From the NCBI GenBank assembly GCA_023055355.1, contig JALJCS010000002.1, forward strand, positions 78,015,001-78,079,000: a DNA stretch of 64,000 nt, written 5' to 3'. A program made the translations under genes and the position numbers. The notes beneath the pieces are model-generated. The model was given only the letters and a program-made list of their open reading frames with translations, searched no databases and was not told where the DNA came from. The first letter of the stretch is position 1, and every line of letters begins with the position of its first letter. Positions 38,201 to 51,055 of this stretch are shown here, in pieces. The stretch comes from Agelaius tricolor. Lineage: Eukaryota; Chordata; Aves; Passeriformes; Icteridae.

Positions 38201-41200
38201 GTAGCTTGTGCTGGTGGCATGCTTTAAATATTTATGTTAGCAGAAACAGAAGGCTTAGCACAACTGCAGAGGGAATAGGATGCTCTGAGGGTACATAGAA
38301 AATATGATGCTTTTAGAGGAATACATTACACACTTCTGAGAGTTTTTCTTCTTTTGATAGCATGATGAATTTCATCTTTCCAGAAGAGATGCAATTTATA
38401 ACCAAGTTTCTATTTCCATTTCCCTCAGATAGAAGTGTTAACATACACAAGTGTTAATATTGCTGGCATGAAAGACCCTAAGTGTATAATCCTCTATTCC
38501 TCCCCTCCCCACAGTGATCATTTGCTTGCAAGACAGTACAGTGGCCACAGATGTTTTTCCCCCACACTTATTTCTGCTCTTCACCACAGGTACCTGTCTT
38601 GCACCTCTGGGTCCTTTTTCATCTAAATCAAGCTATCTCCACAGTCCCTCTTCAAGAAAGTATGTCGAGCTCTTATAACTAAAGTAATTGAGAAGTAGTC
38701 TTAAGAAAAAAAAATAGGGGACTGCATCACTTAAGTTGTCACATTTGCTTCTGTTTCTTAAAACTCTCATTTTTATTAGAAAAGGAATTTTCAAAAGCCC
38801 TCAGATATTGAACATGAAATTACAATTCTATCCTGATCACCTTCAGATATTTTTCAGTGTAAGAAACTATTTCTTTCTCTCTTCTCCCCACCCCCACTTT
38901 ACTCCTATAAGAGAATATAATTGCAAAATGTTGAGATGATATTGGACAGAAACCTGGCATCAAGAATGAGATTATGTACTGCAATTATTCTGAGCAAAAT
39001 TATTTCTTATTTCATTGGTTTGATTTGTTTTTTGTGTTCTGTTGGTCGGTTTGTTGGCTGTGGATTTTTGATTTTATGTTGTGATTTTTTTTAAAGAAAA
39101 AATGCCTTTTTTTATTGGGGGCTCATTTTCACCTCATATTAGATGGTTCTGAATTCCAAAATGAAGGATTTGGACTTCAATCTTATCAAAATTTGAGATC
39201 CAGGTATTCAAGAATATCTCTTCTTCTCATGTACAATGAAGTTTCCTTTTCCTGATGCACTCACACATGTGAAAGACAAACTCACCCAATATTTTGTTAG
39301 AGTTTTACTTAAGTGAATTAAATTCTTTTCTACCACTCTATCATCCTTGTTATCCATGGATAAAAGAAGCACTGATTTACATAAGAGAAGCAATGATCAG
39401 TGGTTAAATAAGTGAATGACAACCTACTAGAGTGGTGTGAAATCATAGTTTAATGCATAAATATAGTTACTAGAGAATAACCCTTGCATTTTTCTTTTGA
39501 GTATAAAATACGTGAAAAGCAGTGGTTCTGAAACCAACATCACAATATCAATTTTTTTAACTGTAAGAAGCATTCCAGATTAATGCTATTTTATAAGGCT
39601 TGAAAACAAAGCATCAGAAACACATTTTTGGAAGTCTTGACATTTTTCTGAAATTTTTGACAGCCTATTATTTTAGTGTGTGCTTGCACAGTTCAGAGAC
39701 CTTACTGCTCTTCCTAGGAAGCAGTAATTTCAGGGAAAATAATTTTACCAAAGTGACTCAGTTTTCTAGCTCTTGATGTAAGTACCCTTCAGCAAAAAAA
39801 AACTACTTGTCCAGTAATTTTCAGTAAAAGTTTTTAAATTTGTTGCAAAGGCAGTCCATGCAGCTCCACACTGAAATGCTGGCTCAAGTCCAGGAGTCAG
39901 ACCTTTCAAAGAAAAGCTTGTCTCTCCTCCCTGCTTTCCTCCTGAGCTTCCAACTGAAGACATTCAGCAAAGGAGCCCTTGTCAACTTCCCTACGGTAAA
40001 CAGGTGCACTGTGTATTCACCAAAAAAATTTAGCAGTACAGAATGATGTTTGAACTCATCTCACATTGTTGTTGTTAGACAATGGTTTCTTGTACAGTTT
40101 CTAACACTGTTTAATTCTGTACCTATAACATCATGGCATGGTTTCAGCAGAGGCCAGTCTTCATTTTCCTTTGGGAAAACCACACCAGGCACTGTCTTCA
40201 GCAGGCATTTTTGTTTGTTCCGTGGTAAACACCCTTTTGTCGGTAAAACACTCTCTTGTGTACACTTTTATTCATGTTGTTGTGGTTATTGCAAATTATA
40301 AGCAAATTGTGATTCCATGTTCTACTCTCTCATAGTGTTTCATCCACTATTGGATGGGAAGAAAGGGGGACAGCTTGGGTGGGTCTGAAGTTCCCACTGG
40401 GTTTTAAACCAGCATAAGCATATTTTTAAAAACTCTAGCTCTTGAACTTCGTATTTTGAACTACTTCAGTTTCCCTTGAAGTGCCTTACACACAGAGGGT
40501 TTCCCCTGGGAAATATCCAGCAGACCACATACAGGCAATTTCCCATCTAAATGTTGTGATAGAGAATTTATTTCCTTTTATAGCAATCTATTGTTCTTCA
40601 TAGAGATGAAAAATAGGAAAAGAAAGGTGACTGTGACCCCAGCAGAATAAAGGTACTAAATGGCTGAATATGGCATGAGACCACTCTATTTTAGGTTTTG
40701 TTTGCTTCTGACATGAGAGTGACCTCTCTCACATCCCAAACAAGTACTGTGTACCCATGAAGGTACTTGAGGAGACCCTAACTTGCTGGTTTGAGATTAT
40801 GTGGTCTTCGTGGAGGGTCTGCAGGACTCCTCATTCTTTCAGTGATACAGCCCAGGCTGAGAATCCTCCAAGTAGTTTTTGCAGCTACCTTTCTGGAGGG
40901 TCTGTTCCTTTTTGGCTTTAGGTTCAGAGACTAATTTTGAATACTCATTTAAGTGAGACACTTTTGAGCTCTAGCTTAGCAGATAAAGCTTTCTCATGTG
41001 ATGAGTCACATTTTAGGCAGTGACAATGATGTTACTAAAGAAATCCTGCCCATAAGGACATGTAAGAAATACAGACATAAACATCTATTTATGGTGCCTG
41101 GGTTTTTTGTTTTTGCTCTGAGGAAAAAGAGATGCCAAAAAAGACAGGAAAAAAGCCAGACATGCTAGGGAAAGTGTACCTTCTACTAGGAGACAAGAAC

Positions 41201-44200
41201 CTTTCCTCAGCCTGCAGATGAATATCATAACTAAACATAAAGAGGTTTGCATTTTTCTTCTGTCTTAAATCCCACTCCTTTAACTCACGTGTCACTTTCA
41301 TCAAAAGAGGTCACTAGCAAAAAGTGGCATCAGCCATTATAATTTTGGCAGGCTGACAGTCCATTTTGTCACCTCCTACAACCCACACATCACATTACAG
41401 CATAATTCCATGATCATACTCGAAGCTAGCCAGGATCTGCTGCATACTCTAGAAAATGAGCCTTTAGGATATGGTTCTCAACTCTACTAAGTAATTTTAT
41501 ATAGAGGACTGTGAAAAGGAATAGGAAATAACAACATTTTGTCTCTTTTCAGAATATTGCCGAAGAAGTGTTTTGATCTCTTCTTTGCTGTAAGCTGAAT
41601 AAATCCTATCAGAATTAAAAAAAAAAAATGAATTTAAAAGGAAAGTCTGCATTCATTGAAGTCCAACAATCAAGATTATTACAAATTTTCAGATTCCTCC
41701 AGACCATAAGACTTATTATTGCCTCAAACTTAGGATTCAGAAGATTTGTGGCAGCATATAAACTGCAACATATGAAAAGCCTTATGAATCAGTGCAAAAT
41801 TAGATATATTAAAATGGTGAAGGAATTATCCTGTAAGAAATCTTTTTAATTTCTTTAAATACCTCACTGAATACCAAAGTTGTAATACATACATCTGGCC
41901 ATGACTGTGATAATATTCCTAAGGAAATAGATTTCCCTTGAAAGCATGAATTCATTTTCTTTATTAAGGTAGAGTTAGTTAGAAGATATTATCACCTCTG
42001 TTTGAAAAAGAAGACAATAAGTAGATATGAACAATCTGAACTTCAAAAACAATTTTAATCTGAGGAAAAAATAAACAAAGTCTTTTAACAAAACCCCAGC
42101 ATTAAGGAAGGCAGATAAATTACTGTTACAATTTTCAATAACTCACAGAAATAGTAAAAATTTTCAAATATTTCACTCTGAAGAAACAAAAATTATGAAA
42201 AGTCCAAGATTCAGCTTTTTTCTATTATTACAGAGCTCTAAAGAAAGATGTGCTACTCTTAGCTGTCAATATCCTTAAATCACAAAGATAAACTGAAGAA
42301 AGATACCTACAAAAAACATCTACACACTACATTTTGCATCTAAAGAATACCTGAGCAGAAGTGAAACCCAGGCATTGGTCTTTTTAAAATGTTACACATG
42401 ACTTAATACAAAATAAAGATTCCAAGTGATATCTATTGATCTGTACATTCAAACAAATGGAGCAAATGACACTACCTTTGGAGGAATGAAAATCAGTCCA
42501 TGGAATTCAATCTATGCCTATTAACTACACTGGGAGTTAAATCTGTGCTCACAGTGCTTTCAAACATTTTATTACAAGTTCCAGGCAAGAAAAGACCAAT
42601 AATAACCAAACCAAACCACCTCAGGAAATAGTCCTGAAAAAAAGGAATCTCTTCCAATTACCAACTCTCCTAATTATTCAGAAAAAGAAGTCACGTTTCC
42701 TTTTGTATATTCTTATGATTTAAGTACTGCTCTCTTTAAGACTGAAAATAAAATCCTTTGAATAAGAATCTTATCAAAAGTTTGAAAAGCTAATGCATAT
42801 GTCACATTTTTTACTGGAAAACAAATATGTCCTTGAAGAAAAAAAAAAAAAGGATAGGAGGTAAATCAATAATAGATATAGGATGTAGTCATCCTATAGC
42901 TAAAGAATACATGAGGGAGGCTTGAAATCCCTGTACCCTCTGGGGTTTACCATAAATACAGCACCTAGTAAGCCCTGGCCAAAGCCAATGTAGCTAAGAA
43001 GCTAACTGCACACAGTCTATCTTCTTTTCTGCTGCACTCTTAATCTTCTTACTTAACAGTGCATCACAGTGCTCAATTCACTGATGTGCTTTTAGTATGT
43101 TCAAAACGTGGTAAAAATACCTAAATGGCCATTGCACATAGAAAAAAAATGGATACATTGAAGCAGATCAGTCATTTTACTGGGGTCAGACATGAATTTG
43201 TACGTCTATTGGTATCAAAATACAAGTTTTGTTGTAATCTGCTTATTCTTTACAAAATCAGATCATATGAAGGGGTTTTGAACACTTGTTTAATTAGTCA
43301 CAGACTAAGCAAATCTAACATTCATTAACTGTGGATGTCCATAGTATGCACATATTCCCAATGGCACTTTCCTTTTAATGTCTGCTGCATCCCTTTTTCA
43401 GGCCTCTTAATTATAAAATATAAATTATATGCCAGCATAAACACTATATTTACAAAAAGCATTTGAACACATTGCTTCACATTTTTAAAAGAGATGACTG
43501 GTGATAATTTTGCAGAAATTCGTGAGAGATACATATTTCTTATGAGAGATTACATATGAATGCTACATATTTTCATTGCATTATGGTTTTTTATGCAGAA
43601 CTTTACCATTTTTAATAAACAAGGAACAAAACAACCCATTCTAAAAGATTTTAGAAATTAATATTTTTTTTAATGAGAAAATGATTACTCCCAAAAAGGC
43701 TCAGTATTCAAATATGGTTTGGATGCGGCTATTGTTTAAATTTACCTGAATTGGTCAATTTAATTCACTGAAATTTCACAAAAGAAATTTCAAAAAATAA
43801 CTTGTTGTCTAAGATTCTTCTGCTATGGCGCGATGTAAAAATTCACATCCAGAAGAAAAGCTACCTATTGTCCAGACCTGCGTGAATAAGTGAAAATACT
43901 GTAGATATTAATTTATAATTTACTTGCTCAAACACTAATTTTAAAAACAATGTGAAAGATTAGCAAGAATTGCATAGCTTTTAAAGTAAATCAGGTCATA
44001 GAGGCAAATAAAAAGGGGAGGTTCTGAGATCTTGCTGTATCTAACAAGTATGAATTAATCATGCCCAGGGGGAGGTTCCCAGTTACAAAACTGAAGTCTG
44101 GCCAACTATTACAAGGTTTGCTTCATAAGTTTCATTGGAAGGAAAAAATTTGCAATCTAATAAACATTTTTGGTTCATTCTTACAGTTACTATGTTAGAA

Positions 44201-45160
44201 TAAGGATTAAAAACCTTCCTTGCCAGATGATAAACTCCAAGGAGGGACATTTTCAATACTTCAATGTAATTGCTAAATATGTCATTTAAAGGATAAATCA
44301 GAGGAGTAGGTTTCTGTAGTTCTTGAAGCCTTGATGATCAGCACAAATCAATTGTTATCTGTTAGCTCAAATTCAAAGCTCAAAGTGAAGGTATAGACTA
44401 GTAATACATAAAGTGAAATTAAGGATAAAAAGGGACAATTAATTTGTAAAGATCCTTGCCAACAGGAGCTTAATCTATATGGCATTAGAGATACTTGAAA
44501 CTGAATTTACCTATAAACTAAACCATACCTGAATTATATAGGATGACCCAAAGCCTATAGAATCTCAATACCATGTTGCAGTTATAAACTATGTTTTACT
44601 AATTTATAGGATATTCACTCGCCTAACACTTATTCTCATCAAAATTCTAAGACACCAAAAATTGTATTGCCTGTAAGCACATTAGAAAATGAAGGACAAA
44701 TTTTTTTTCCATGTTTTCAAATAAGAAGAATGAGACAAGGTATAAAGTTGCCAAAACAACTCCCAAGAGAAGAACTTTTATTGTCATTCACTTAAAAATA
44801 AGCTCAGGACTGCAAAGAAATTGAACCTTTTGAGACATCAGGTATTGTATTGTAGGTTATTTATTAATTAAATATTTTCATTTCCTGGTTAAACTACAGA
44901 TATGATGACAACTTAAAACCTTATCTCTAAACATAAATTAAATGCTTAATATCCAATACATAAAAGATTAGAAACTGGTTTATTCTAAAAAGAAAAAAAA
45001 AAGTCACTCTCCTCTGACGTCTTGCATGAAAAGTGGAACTGTATATGGTGTAATGGTTAAGACTAAAAATAACTTACAAATAACTTACTCGACAAGATAA
45101 AAAGAAAAAGGGCTAATGTTGACCAAAAAAATGTCACTGAAATAGACTGTGCAAGAAATT
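35226..45160. other. Intergenic DNA upstream of CNGB3, no supported gene
   Basis: About 10 kb of AT-rich DNA. Frames of 60-83 codons occur but none shows a domain, splice-flanked structure or transposon match. The stretch 40,030-40,440 is less AT-rich and resembles LTR-like DNA in texture, but I could not assign it. A/T-run microvariation occurs at 42,840 and 44,990. Confidence 0.45.
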
Positions 45161-45172
45161 TCTCTAAGGCAC

Positions 45173-45241
45173 TAATCAGACCTAAACCTGATTAACTGTC
45201 TAATTGGCTTGATTACTGATGGCAAGAAAACGTGCTATAAA
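45173..45241 (+). promoter_or_regulatory. Candidate CNGB3 core promoter with TAATC motifs and TATA-like box
   Basis: Three TAATC/GATTA cores lie at 45173-45177, 45190-45194 and 45211-45215, spaced 17-21 bp. They are followed by TATAAA at 45236-45241, 53 bp before the predicted ATG. CRX/OTX-type homeodomain factors that drive photoreceptor genes bind TAATC-centred sites (best TAATCC). None of the three is the exact best site, so binding is inference. A TATA box here would place the start of transcription near 45,266 and give a 5' UTR of about 30 nt. The motifs are common in AT-rich DNA. Confidence 0.35.
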
Positions 45242-45293
45242 CCTGTTCATGGTAAAAGACCCATAGAGGCTTCAGGGGAGCTGAAGAGGCAAG

Positions 45294-45401
45294 ATGTTTA
45301 GAAAACTAAAATCAGTATTTTCTAGACCAAAATTAGCACCTGAGATAGCAGATTGCAAGAATGAAGGTGCCCCTCCACCACCAAAGGCATCAACAGGCCA
45401 G
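45294..45401 (+). CDS. CNGB3: CNGB3 coding exon 1 (cone CNG channel beta subunit, N-terminus)
   Basis: CNGB3 pairs with CNGA3 to form the cyclic-GMP-gated cation channel of cone outer segments, which closes in light. This exon encodes 36 codons, beginning MFRKLKSVFSRPKL and ending in STGQ at a canonical donor (CAG|GTATGG). The ATG has A at -3. Human CNGB3 also starts MFK, and from memory its exon 1 is 129 nt, phase 0, ending in TAQ; here it is 108 nt, phase 0. The next exon opens DENK where human has EENK, which strengthens the match. The region is the cytoplasmic N-terminal tail, rich in Lys, Pro and charged residues, and poorly conserved in the family. Identification rests on the first residues, junction residues and phases, not on a conserved domain. 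Continuing the frame past the donor meets a stop at 45,498, as expected for an intron. Confidence 0.82.
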
Positions 45402-47788
45402 GTATGGTTTTTCTTGTCTATTACAGACTCATTAATAGTGTATTTTTGTTTAGAATGTATTTATGCAAGTAAATACCAAAGGTTAGAATTTCAAATATAG
45501 TTACTGAATATGGTATCAATCTTTATTTAGAAAAATGAAATAAATTTCTTTATTCTCCTATACCCTACCATCTTTTCTTTATGAAGAAAATACACTTTTC
45601 TCCTTTTGAAAGCTGCTTTCCAAATAGGGATAACCTGAAATAGTACAGGCTTATGAGAGGTCGTGATCAACATTGCAAATGGAGAATTAGAGATACAGGT
45701 ACTGCTGCTTTACATATGATGATATATTTTATGCATCTTGTTTCCTTCTGGCAGGAAATGTCAGTGTGTCCTTTCTGAATATTAGAATGTCATGCAGGTA
45801 TATATCAGCCTGCTTCCTGATAAACACTGGAAAGACAAAGTAATTTAGTAGCTTTTTAAAGAAATCCTTTTTTCAGCTTGGTTTTGATAATGTAAATCTT
45901 CTTGGAAAAATAAAGTCATGTTAGTCTACAGTCTATATTTTTATAAACTATTTCTTCACCATAAAAATTAATTCATTGTTTTCTATTTAATAATGAAACA
46001 TTTTAAACAGGAGCAAAATGATAAGTACTTTTTCTCTCATTGCCTTTGAACCTTTATCTTTTCCTAATAATTTCCAAAAAACATTTTTGCTTTTTCCAAC
46101 TTGACATAATCAAAACTTTGCAAGACAAAATGACAGCAATTTATGGCTTCACCAAATAATTATGGAAGTGACAAAGGTTCTTTAATATCAGCCTGATATT
46201 AATCATTCAGACTATTAATCATTCACGCCTATTGAAACAGTCAAAACCTATCCATTATAAAGTTAATTTTAAGTAAGTTGGCGTATCCATACTGTCATCC
46301 ACAAAAAAAGGGCAAAAATGTCTATGTTCAATAACCTTTATATACTGCAGATCTACAGGCATTGTTCATGCTTTTATAGTTCAGTATTCTTCTGTCAATA
46401 AAATAATGTTTTGAAAGAAGAAAGCTCCTGGATGTCGAAAGGTTAGTTCTGTGCAGACTGATACCTCACTTGGCAAGGTACTTCAGTAAAACAGATCTAT
46501 TTAGGTTTCACTGGAGACAAGGATTAGTCTTTTGGTGAGAATAATTTCGTACATCAGCACAACATTCAGGTTGTATCATCAGCCTACGCACTTCAAAACT
46601 CTGCTAAAATGGAGGCACATGAATGGATTAGGGATTAAGACATTTCTTGCCTGCATGGAGATGCCATCTAAAGAGTAAAGAAGAAAGAGAAGAAAGTACA
46701 TAATATCTGGTAAATGGTTACTATACTGATTAATGCACTAATTTATGTACTTATACTATTAGGAGGGAGCCTGAAACAAAGAAAACAACTTTTACAACAA
46801 AATATCATGCAAAAGCCTTGAGTGTGTACAGACCTTGCATACTCAAAGATTGGAATTTTAATATACTTACATATAAATATGTATATAAAATTTATAATTA
46901 GTTCTCTATACATATGTATATTAGAACTTCAGTGCCTGATTCTTCGAATAAAAACAGACAGGAAAACACAAATATTTTCATAGGAAAAAAAACCACAAAA
47001 AACCAAACCAATTTATTCTCAGAAACACAAACAAAAAGAAGGTCACTAACCTAGGAAAGGAAAAGAAAAAAAAGTGCATGAAGATCTGAAAGATGTTAAT
47101 GTCACATAATTTTTCCATATGCTGATACAACCCACCACTACTAATAATCATGCTGCACACAGGGAAAAATCATTCTACATGGGATAGCAAATGCTGATGG
47201 GCTTGATTAACACAATGCTGTTACATAGTATTGTGAAGGCCTAGGACTCCCCATGCACATCTCACTCCTTCCTCCAAAGGCCACTCTGTTAAAACTGAGA
47301 TGAGTCAAGGTATAGGTACACAAGGATTTGGTCAATGGATCTAAGTCAGCAAGTGTGGGAGGAAGTTAATTTTTTGCAGTGAAAGTTGATACCATCTCAG
47401 TATTTTGTAGAGATTGAGATGTGTCATTGTGTTAAGGTAGCTCAAAATATGCCAGGTGTGTTAGCCCAACAGAAGGTTCAGGCAGAATCATGACTAACTC
47501 AGAGATGCACATTGGCTTGTGAGAGACAGCACTGAACAAGACAACTCTGCAAACTCTAAGCTGAGCAGCTGGGTTTGCACCAAGGATGTGAAGATTCCAG
47601 TGTTTGATTTCAATATCCATCACAAGTCCTTTGGCAAATCCATCTGCAAATAGACAGAACACCCAGGAACAATGGTCAATGTGTGGCAGCTTAATCAAAT
47701 TCCTACAAAAATGTTGCAGACATCAAACTACCCTTATCATTCTGAACAATGACAATCTACAGTGTCTAATCTTGTGTATTTTTTTAAG
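45402..47788 (+). other. CNGB3: CNGB3 intron 1
   Basis: Starts GTATGG and ends TTTTTTTAAG, 2,387 bp, phase 0. It is AT-rich with short incidental frames on both strands (for example 46978-47160 and 47432-47698). I recognise no transposon. The part at 47,270-47,700 is less AT-rich and unassigned. Confidence 0.75.
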
Positions 47789-47867
47789 GATGAAAATAAA
47801 ACAACAAACGAGCCACAGAAAGCAGAGGCCAATAGTAAAGCAGCAGAGCCTAAACCAAAGCAACAAG
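47789..47867 (+). CDS. CNGB3: CNGB3 coding exon 2 (N-terminal cytoplasmic tail)
   Basis: 79 nt, entering in phase 0 after a polypyrimidine tract with AAG acceptor and leaving in phase 1 before GTCAGT. It encodes 26 codons, starting DENKTTNEPQKAEANS and ending EPKPKQQ. Composition is Lys, Glu, Pro, Gln and Ala, typical of a disordered tail. Human exon 2 (about 82 nt, phase 0 to 1, from memory) begins EENK, so length, phases and first residues agree. The long open frame overlapping this exon (47604-47882) is in another frame and is incidental. Confidence 0.82.
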
Positions 47868-48361
47868 GTCAGTAATTTATGAGTTTTCAAAGATTATTGG
47901 GACAGAGTATATGTATTCTCTATAGGATTGTAAATGAAACTGTTGTTTTCCAAGTGCTCTGGCAGGAGCTCTTATTTTTCCTTTGGGGGAGAAATTAAGA
48001 TCTCTGAATTGTCATTGACCCCAGGCCAATGATTTGTTACAAATATAGGAACAGCGTCCAACAATAACAAACGGGAACAAGCTTTCAAGCACACAGTGCC
48101 TTCATGAGCTTGCCCCTTCTGATCAGCTAGTCTAGGAAGCTCTATGTGCTCTTACTGCAGTTTGGCTCCTTAAAAATCTTAAAATAAAGGTATTTAGTGG
48201 CTTAGAGAAAAAAAACCAAAAAAGACCATATTTTTAATGTCTCTTTTAGTCACTCTTCTCACCAGAAGAGGTACCAGAAAATAAAGAGGTACAAGAAAAG
48301 ATAAGACAGACTTTTAACTATCTGACATTCAAGTATTTCACTGAACAGCCATTACAAACTT

Positions 48362-48402
48362 AAAAACAAAACAAAACAAAACAAAACAAACAAACAAAAA
48401 AA
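48362..48402. repeat. (CAAAA)n / (CAAA)n simple repeat
   Basis: About five AAAAC units followed by CAAA units and a short A run ending in CCCC. A simple A-rich pentanucleotide repeat in intron 2. Confidence 0.9.
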
Positions 48403-50740
48403 CCCCGATAAAATACATCAAAATAATTTTAAAAAAAAGCAATGCTGTTATAAATATTTGCCATCCCTGTTCAGAAGCTATTCAGGACTGGTACTCAGGA
48501 ACCTAGAACTCAGGGCAGTAAAACGAGGTAATTTTCTGCCTAAGCAGCCGGTTTCTGGAGACAGAGGCCACTGGCCATGGATATCCTGCCCCCCTCTTCC
48601 CCCACCTCCAGCAGCCAAGCCTGTTTTGTGCATACCAGAGCCTGAATGAGTGCTTATACCAGCTACCAAAATAAAGATTCAGGATGGGTGAAGCACCAAA
48701 CACTGCTGGGCCATATCCCCCCCTCCCTCCGTCACAGCATGAGTGGTGCAGCCCTTTCCTTTTCCATCCTCCACTTCTGGAGAAAAACAGAGTCCAGTCT
48801 TCCTGTCACCTCATGCTTTTCCTTTAGGAGAGCAGCTCATGTTCATGTTCATTTCACTGAAGCAGCAAAGCAAAGACTGAGGAATCTCCAGCTTTTTGTG
48901 ATAAAAAATAACTAAGAGTGAAGCAACTGGAAAAAGATTATAAGGAAACTTTCATAAACCTTACTTGTGTTTGTGTAATCATAGCAAGTGTCACAATTTG
49001 TTTCCTCATGTAATGAAACTTTAGACAAAGTCCATTTAATGCAATTGTCTTGTTATATAATGGCTGTAGCATGAAATTAAGAGAAAACAAAGTCTGACCT
49101 GAATTAATTGTAGCAGCAATGGAAAAAACCAAATTTGATATTTGGCTTTTATAGCAACACTAAATCACAGATACTACCTCATGACAGAATCGAGTATCAG
49201 TACAGAAATTTTTTTTGTTTCCCATAAAAACTTAATCTAATTTTACAGATAAATATAACTAATTTAGATATATTTTGGCATAATCAACTACTTTTTTTCC
49301 TTCTAAAATATAAGTGGTGGTATAGTAGCAACTACACCATTAGTTACTTCAGGAAATTTTAATAACAGGGTTAGGGTCCATGTGTTTTGGGGAATATTTT
49401 TAAATCTACCATTCTTATGGAAGGTACTTCAAATCTCATTTTCAAACAGCTGCGACAAGACATGAAGAGTATAATTAAATAGATAGACAATGACTATACA
49501 AGCCAGAAAATTTACAGGGACCACACCTCAGGAGAAACTTATGATTTTCACCACTCTGAATGTAAGTCCCTATCAGCTGAGCCAAATAAGGAACTTCTTT
49601 ATCTCTGGACAGAAAATGGAAGCTAATCTAAAGCAGTTCACAGGAGGGTCCAGATAAATTTCTGCAAAATTTTGTGAACATTGTGTCAGACTCAAAATTG
49701 TGTGATAATCTTCTGGAAGAAGAAAATAAGAATTTGTGTGGGTAAGCAGAGGATGAGAGACTAGAGAAAGCATTTTATGCTGTATGTACAAATTTGGAGT
49801 ACAGCCAGAGCTCCAACAACATTAGTTAAGGCAGATCAGCTAAATGGAGAACTTCAAATGTGTTAGAGAAAAGTCTTTCCAAGGCCTCTTGTTACTTTCT
49901 CTGGTGTAATCAAAATAAAATAGACCAGAAAAACCTGTAATCATAGTATCAGTTTGCAATTCCATAGTGCTAAATGCAAATCAACAGACTGAGTAGAGCT
50001 TATCTTCACCCCCTTCTTTTCGCATCACCAAAACCAGCCATTACCTTTTTCCTTTCTCTAACTATTTCACAAAGCACCACAATGTTTCCAGCACACATGA
50101 GAATCCAACAGGAGGTACTATTGTAGCCTGCTTGATTAAAACTTGGCCACTTAGGTCAGCCAGGAACCCCTGGTAATTTGGCTTCTTTGTTGAATACTCA
50201 TTGCCCTATTTCTGCCTCCTCAGTTGCCCTCTCTCTCACTAACTTTCTTTATGATTAATTCTTTGCGTAATTACTTCACTCTGTAATTAATTCTCTGTGC
50301 TTAGTCAGTTTGTTCCATAATGGATTCATTTTTTTTATTTATTCCCTGCATTTTTTTGTGTACTTAACAAGGTGTGATTCACCTAATTACAGGTTCTCCG
50401 TGATATTGAATCCAATTGCTATAATTTCTTTGCATATTTATCATGTCCCATAATTGACTGGATATACAAATGCTTCCCTTGTTTTACGTGCTGCTGTTCA
50501 ATAGCTCTGTTGGTGCTCTCTTTAGAAGGACATATCCAGCTTCCACCTGCTAGCTGCTGACTGCATTATCATTCTGTTTTATAATTTCTTTCCTTCTCCT
50601 GACATATAATTCCAGTTTGATTCTTTTCAACTACATTTTAGTATTTCTCTGAAGTCTGTCCTCATCTTTACATTTTTCCCTTACTAGAAACTTGACTGCT
50701 TCCAATATTTTGGGTTTTGATCTTCTACTAAATCAACAAG

Positions 50741-51055
50741 TGTGGATGCCAGCCGGTCAGGGAGAGAGAAACGGCAATTGTTTCTCACAGTGCCTTGTGA
50801 GGATTTTTAGGGAGTTGTAGCAATGTGATAAACTTCTTAGTATAAATAATCTACAGGTGGTGTTTTCCCACCTTGTTTTTCTGTTCTTCTCAAGGACTGT
50901 TTGTGAGAAAGATGTTTTTTATTAACTAGCCAATCAAGTGGAATTATCATATCACTCTATAAAAACCAAAGAATCTTTTGTTAAAAACCCTTCTTTTCTC
51001 CTCTTGCTTTGGGTCTCTCATCTGTTCTTGTGTCATTCTTGGCTCAAGGTAGACA
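50741..51055 (+). mobile_element. Solo LTR, ERVK-like, sense to CNGB3, in intron 2
   Basis: 315 bp starting TGTGGATGCC and ending GGTAGACA. The flanks are aacaag (50735-50740) and aacaac (51056-51061), a 6-bp target duplication with one mismatch. Inside, TATAAAAA at 50958-50965 is followed by a pyrimidine-rich leader (cttcttttctcctcttgc) and 'gggtctctcatctgttcttg', a typical U3/R/U5 arrangement for short avian LTRs. No internal genes flank it. A 6-bp duplication is usual for ERVK-type elements; family assignment is inference. A clear AATAAA was not seen, so the boundaries rest on TG...CA and the duplication. Confidence 0.65.

Noticed and set aside
193..45160. CNBD1 or another known CNGB3 neighbour on the minus strand.
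   Set aside because: No splice-flanked open segment resembling a cyclic-nucleotide-binding domain was recognised on either strand of the intergenic stretch.
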